Of a stretch of 64,000 nucleotides of DNA, positions 60,627 through 64,000 are shown one piece after another. Under the pieces are notes generated by a model. It worked only from the letters and a program-made list of their open reading frames with translations. It made no database searches and was not told the DNA's origin. The stretch's first letter is position 1, and each line of letters opens with the position of its first letter. The stretch spans positions 186,001 through 250,000 of the forward strand of contig NZ_BLXX01000005.1 in NCBI RefSeq assembly GCF_014193515.1. The letters are read 5' to 3'. Source of the DNA: Geomonas silvestris. Its GTDB lineage: Bacteria; Desulfobacterota; Desulfuromonadia; Geobacterales; Geobacteraceae. A program made the translations under genes and the position numbers.

Positions 60627-61889
60627 CTAGCTCATGACCGGCAGCACCACACCACCTTCGGGGATCAGATAGGCCGTGTAGTCTTCCGGCAGCATGCCTA
60701 CCGCCATCGCGAGCGCCTCTTGGGGCGTCGGCGCCGGAATCATCCCCATGGTGCGCACCTCCTCGTCGGGGAGCTGGGAAACCAGGATGACCCGGAAACG
60801 CTCGGCCTTCTCCTTCAAGGACCAGGCGGTCTGCCCGTTGATCTCGTAGTGTTTTCTGAGCGCCGACTCGAGCTCTGCGCAGCTTGCATAGCGGAACCAG
60901 TCGAAGAAGGTGGCGTTGCCGTAGCCGTCGCGGCACTCGGCCAGAAGCACCATGACCCCCCCCGGCTTCAGGGCCCGGCTGGCGTACTCCATCGACTTGT
61001 GGGACTGGATCAGGTTGATGTCCTTGGGGTAGCCGCCGCAGGAGACCACGACCAGGTCGGCGCGCTCGGCGATGGGGTAGCTGAAGGAGCGGGCGTAGAA
61101 CCGGCACCCTTCCAGGTGCGCCTCGCGCCAGTCACCGGCAAAGGTGGCGAGGATCTTCTTGTCCGGGCCGAGCACCGTATTCAGGATGAACTCGGGTGGC
61201 CGCATTCCGCAGGCCTCCAGCATCGCTTCGTGCACCGGGTTCCCCTCCAGGTTGCCGGCTACCGCCTTCGGGTCACGGCCGCTCCCCTCCTCCGGGTTCA
61301 ACAGGGCGAAGTGGCTCGCCATGCAACTCTTGCGGCTGGAGACGCCGGGGAGGACGCTCTTGCGGCCGCCACCGAAACCGGCGAAGTAGTGAAAGGTGAC
61401 CGCACCGGTCAGGATGAGCCGGTCCGCCTCGGCCACCGTGCGGTTGATCTCTACCGGGATGCCGCGGCTGGTCTCGCCCAGGTAGACCAGGCTTCCCGGG
61501 GCGTCGCACTCGTGGTCGCTCACCTTGATCCGCCCGTAGATTTCACCCACGATCTTGCGGTGTTCAGCCTCGGTCTGTTTGCGGTGGATCCCCAGGGCGA
61601 TAACGATCTCGATATCGTGCTCCCGCACCCCTGACTCCATTAGGCGTTTAACCATGATGGGGAGGTAGACCTCGCTGCCGGTGGGGCGGGTGATGTCCGA
61701 GGTGACGATCACCACCTTCTCGCCAGGGCGGAAGCGTGCCAGTTGCTCCGCGCAGCCTTCTAGCGCCTGCAGTACGAGCTCCTCCGGCGTCCCGGCCGCA
61801 GCTGCGACAGGAGGACGGACCACCGCACGCAGGTGCTGATCCGGTATCGCCTCGGGGTAGCTTATGTCACCACACTTAAGATCGGCCAT
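60627..61889 (-). CDS. larA: Nickel-dependent lactate racemase family protein (LarA)
   Basis: A 420-residue LarA-type racemase. The key residues of the NPN-nickel site are present: H102 in LGIHRKQTEAEH, H167 in FHYFAGFGGGRKSVLPG, K177 (the Lys that binds the NPN cofactor) in the same stretch, and H193 in SCMASHFALLN. These align with H108, H174, K184 and H200 of the Lactobacillus enzyme, so activity is likely. LarB, LarC and LarE for cofactor synthesis are not in the window. With glcD/glcF downstream, it would convert L-lactate to the D-form for oxidation. ATG 61889 starts MADLKCGDIS; an upstream in-frame start lacks support. Confidence 0.88.
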   Translation of the reverse strand: MADLKCGDISYPEAIPDQHLRAVVRPPVAAAAGTPEELVLQALEGCAEQLARFRPGEKVVIVTSDITRPTGSEVYLPIMVKRLMESGVREHDIEIVIALGIHRKQTEAEHRKIVGEIYGRIKVSDHECDAPGSLVYLGETSRGIPVEINRTVAEADRLILTGAVTFHYFAGFGGGRKSVLPGVSSRKSCMASHFALLNPEEGSGRDPKAVAGNLEGNPVHEAMLEACGMRPPEFILNTVLGPDKKILATFAGDWREAHLEGCRFYARSFSYPIAERADLVVVSCGGYPKDINLIQSHKSMEYASRALKPGGVMVLLAECRDGYGNATFFDWFRYASCAELESALRKHYEINGQTAWSLKEKAERFRVILVSQLPDEEVRTMGMIPAPTPQEALAMAVGMLPEDYTAYLIPEGGVVLPVMS

Positions 61890-62033
61890 GCGCCCAATAC
61901 TACAGGTGATTTGACCCGCGCGCAAGGCGGGGCGGTGAACGGTGCACACGGCGAGGCTTTCGCAACTTTTTTCGCTGCAAAAATAGCTAAGGTAACCACG
62001 CCGGTCGCCAGTTGACGGCGCCATGAGCCTTTT

Positions 62034-62540
62034 TAAGCCCCACGTAAGCTAAAATTCCCGTTCCTAAACTACAATTTCCCAAAGTTAAGCCGAGAACTGC
62101 CAATAGTTATGCGGAGCATGCCTCGCGATAAGCTAAAATTCCGCATTTTAGCTTACACAGGCGTCGTTAAGCAAAATGCCCGGCGATTTAACTAAATCAC
62201 GCGCGTTTTAAACTAATTGCCCTCTTGTTTAGCTAAAATTTTGCTCTCATTTGAAACGGTGCCGCTGTGGCGTGGGAAATCGCCAGGTCACATTTCAAAA
62301 AACAAGGCTGCCAGAGTAAGAAAATGGCCTGACAAACATAAAGAGAGGCCCGGTTTAAAAAAAAGGAGGGGCGCGCTGCCTCGTGGTCAGGCTCTCAAGT
62401 CTTTTTTTGCCGAGCGAACGAAGGTGATTCGCTTTTTTAAGTTAAACAGCCGTCACTTTGCTTAATGCTGCCCCTCTATTAGAAAAAACGGTCCTATCTT
62501 AGAAAAGAAAATGCTCTACATTAGAGATGAGGGCACGGTA
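62034..62540. repeat. Degenerate 20-22-bp periodic array between larA and hppA
   Basis: About 16 units in the left block and five in the right share a TAA(G/A)CTAAAA-type A/T core followed by a GCC/CCG block. Starts: 62045, 62065, 62086, (62106), 62129, 62148, 62168, 62189, 62209, 62229, 62251, 62273, 62295, 62317, 62339, 62356; then 62438, 62458, 62479, 62499, 62521. The best units read TAAGCTAAAATTCCCG (62045) and TAAGCTAAAATTCCGC (62129). Units 62129-62155 also form the palindrome AAGCTAAAAT / ATTTTAGCTT. Spacing equals two helical turns, so A-tracts lie on one face. No open frame of quality crosses it. It fills most of the 971-bp gap 61890-62860. Confidence 0.75.
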
Positions 62541-62760
62541 CTGAGCCGTCGGACCGGGAGCATCTGTCGGGGATCGGCGCGGCGCGGGTGGAAAGTTCCG
62601 GGCATTTCGGTTAGTTGGCAGCAGTTGCCCCACCACGGGTGAACTCGGACAAAACCGGACGATGTTGCTGAAGGAGCTGATCCTGGTTAGGCCGAATCCC
62701 CGCAGGCGATGACCGAGGTGTTTTTTGCAGCGAAAGATCGACCCGCAACGGGGAAAAAGG

Positions 62761-62789
62761 TTGACAAAATGAGAGCTTTCCGATAACAA
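62761..62789 (+). promoter_or_regulatory. Putative sigma-70 promoter of hppA
   Basis: A perfect TTGACA (62761-62766), 17-bp spacer, then TAACAA (62784-62789). The start would be near 62796, about 65 bp before the hppA ATG. Confidence 0.6.
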
Positions 62790-62860
62790 TCACCCGTTTT
62801 TGAGACCTCTAGAATAAGTAAGGCCTTCGCAAGAGGCATATTAAATAGGAGGATTTGTTA

Positions 62861-64000
62861 ATGGAACAGTACGCAGTAATCTTCGCCCTGGTCTGCGCCG
62901 CGGCAGCTGTGGCCTACGGTCTGATCTCGGCCCAGTGGATCCTGGGACTCCCCCAGGGCAACGACCGGATGCGCCAGATCGCGGCAGCGATTCAGGAAGG
63001 CGCCGGCGCCTACATGAAGCGCCAGTACACCATCATCGCCGTTGTTGGCGTGGTGATGTTCATCGCTCTCTTTGCGACGCTCGGCTGGAAGACTGCGGTC
63101 GGCTTTGCCGTCGGCGCGGTCTTCTCCGGTCTCACCGGCTTCATCGGCATGTTCGTGTCGGTACGCGCCAACGTAAGGACCACAGAGGCCGCCAAGGGCG
63201 GCATCCACAAGGCTCTCAACGTTGCCTTCAAGGGCGGCGCCATCACCGGCATGCTGGTCGTCGGCCTGGGCCTTCTGGGGGTGGCTGGGTACTACATGAT
63301 TCTCCAGCAGCTCATGCCGGGCGCTGCCACCAAGGACGTAGTCGGCCAGCTGGTCGGTCTGGGCTTCGGCGGTTCGCTGATCTCCATCTTCGCCCGTCTG
63401 GGCGGCGGTATCTTCACCAAGGGTGCCGACGTCGGCGCCGACCTGGTGGGTAAGGTCGAGGCCGGTATTCCGGAAGACGACCCGCGTAACCCGGCCGTTA
63501 TCGCGGACAACGTGGGCGACAACGTGGGCGACTGCGCGGGTATGGCCGCCGACCTCTTCGAAACCTACGCCGTGACCCTGATCGCAGCCATGCTCCTGGG
63601 CGCTATCACCTTCACCAACTCGGCAGCCGTCAGCTACCCGCTGATCCTGGGCGGTATCTCCATCATCGCCTCCATCATCGGCACCTTCTTCGTGAAGTTG
63701 GGCGGCTCCGGCAAGATCATGGGCGCACTCTACAAAGGGCTCATCGCTTCCGGCGTCATCGCCTGCATCGCCTTCTACTTCGTGACGGTCCAGATGTTCC
63801 CGCAGGGGCTCAGCGCCGGCGCGACCACCATCTCGGCCAACAACATCTTCATCTCCGCCATCGTCGGCCTCGTGGTCACCGGTGCCATCTTCTGGATCAC
63901 CGAGTACTACACCTCGACCGAGTACGGCCCGGTGAAGCACATCGCAGAAGCCTCCAAGACCGGCCACGCCACCAACATCATCGCGGGCCTTGGCATCTCC
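62861..64000 (+). CDS. hppA: Membrane-bound proton-pumping pyrophosphatase HppA (3' end outside window)
   Basis: The first 380 residues of an integral membrane pyrophosphatase that couples PPi hydrolysis to H+ (or Na+) transport. It has the first helix [39 protein letters not shown], the PPi/Mg-binding motif [20 protein letters not shown] (about 187-206) and [20 protein letters not shown] (about 219-238), and at least eight hydrophobic helices. The later cytoplasmic motif that separates K+-dependent from independent types lies beyond the window. TAGGAGG precedes ATG 62861. The protein continues past 64000. Confidence 0.96.
   Translation, partial: MEQYAVIFALVCAAAAVAYGLISAQWILGLPQGNDRMRQIAAAIQEGAGAYMKRQYTIIAVVGVVMFIALFATLGWKTAVGFAVGAVFSGLTGFIGMFVSVRANVRTTEAAKGGIHKALNVAFKGGAITGMLVVGLGLLGVAGYYMILQQLMPGAATKDVVGQLVGLGFGGSLISIFARLGGGIFTKGADVGADLVGKVEAGIPEDDPRNPAVIADNVGDNVGDCAGMAADLFETYAVTLIAAMLLGAITFTNSAAVSYPLILGGISIIASIIGTFFVKLGGSGKIMGALYKGLIASGVIACIAFYFVTVQMFPQGLSAGATTISANNIFISAIVGLVVTGAIFWITEYYTSTEYGPVKHIAEASKTGHATNIIAGLGIS

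Noticed and set aside
62217-62465. 82-codon + strand open frame in the larA-hppA gap
   Set aside because: It runs through the periodic array, has no SD, and its Lys/Arg-rich product looks random.
61984-62540. CRISPR array in the periodic repeat region
   Set aside because: Units are only 20-22 bp long in total with no fixed repeat and unique spacer, and no cas genes are in the window.

Overview
The window looks like chromosomal DNA of a GC-rich Geobacter-type anaerobe (Geobacteraceae). The evidence is the combination of a sigma-54 regulator with a matching -24/-12 promoter, a ferredoxin-dependent 2-oxoacid oxidoreductase, methylmalonyl-CoA and acyl-CoA carboxylase genes, a LarA/GlcD/GlcF lactate set, a membrane pyrophosphatase, abundant Fe-S proteins and outer-membrane beta-barrels. 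The assignment rests on gene content and protein resemblance only; no rRNA or phylogeny was available.

Region by region. 1-13.4 kb is a division and cell-wall (dcw) cluster on the + strand: 'murE-murF-mraY-murD-ftsW-murG-murC-murB-ddl-ftsQ-ftsA-ftsZ, mostly with overlapping or nearly touching genes and closed by a terminator after ftsZ. 13.5-16.6 kb holds a MarR regulator plus MFS exporter and a Sel1-repeat protein. 16.6-21.1 kb (- strand) holds a DnaE2-type polymerase and an ImuB-like Y-family protein that has lost its catalytic acids, a likely SOS mutasome. 21.3-29.4 kb holds thiol peroxidase, two hybrid histidine kinases, glycerate kinase and an ACT-PAS-sigma54 activator. 29.7-34.2 kb is a sigma-54-type operon for a 2-oxoacid:ferredoxin oxidoreductase in which the gamma subunit, a GltD-like flavoprotein and a two-cluster ferredoxin are one polypeptide. 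34.4-40.6 kb contains an XRE-cupin regulator, a radical SAM protein, an outer-membrane protein, ElbB, a ferredoxin, an MFS exporter and a small Cys protein.

40.8-44.0 kb (- strand) contains two tRNA-Lys/tRNA-Glu pairs, purA and hisZ. 44.2-48.4 kb contains secreted and outer-membrane proteins, including a porin and two tandem small periplasmic paralogs. 48.7-56.6 kb is a C3/acyl-CoA module: methylmalonyl-CoA epimerase, mutase large subunit, a biotin carboxylase-BCCP fusion and a carboxyltransferase. 57.2-61.9 kb is a lactate module (glcF, glcD, larA). The window ends inside hppA.

Non-coding DNA is rich in repeats: a heptad (GAACNTA) family arranged as inverted pairs, a CCCCTTTGCGAAGGGG family, a 21-bp tandem repeat behind the radical SAM gene, and, most unusual, a ~500-bp array of degenerate units with 20-22-bp periodicity between larA and hppA. 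The strongest candidates for something undescribed are that phased array and the fused PorG-GltD-PorD operon with its own sigma-54 promoter and three upstream copies of a 16-bp motif.
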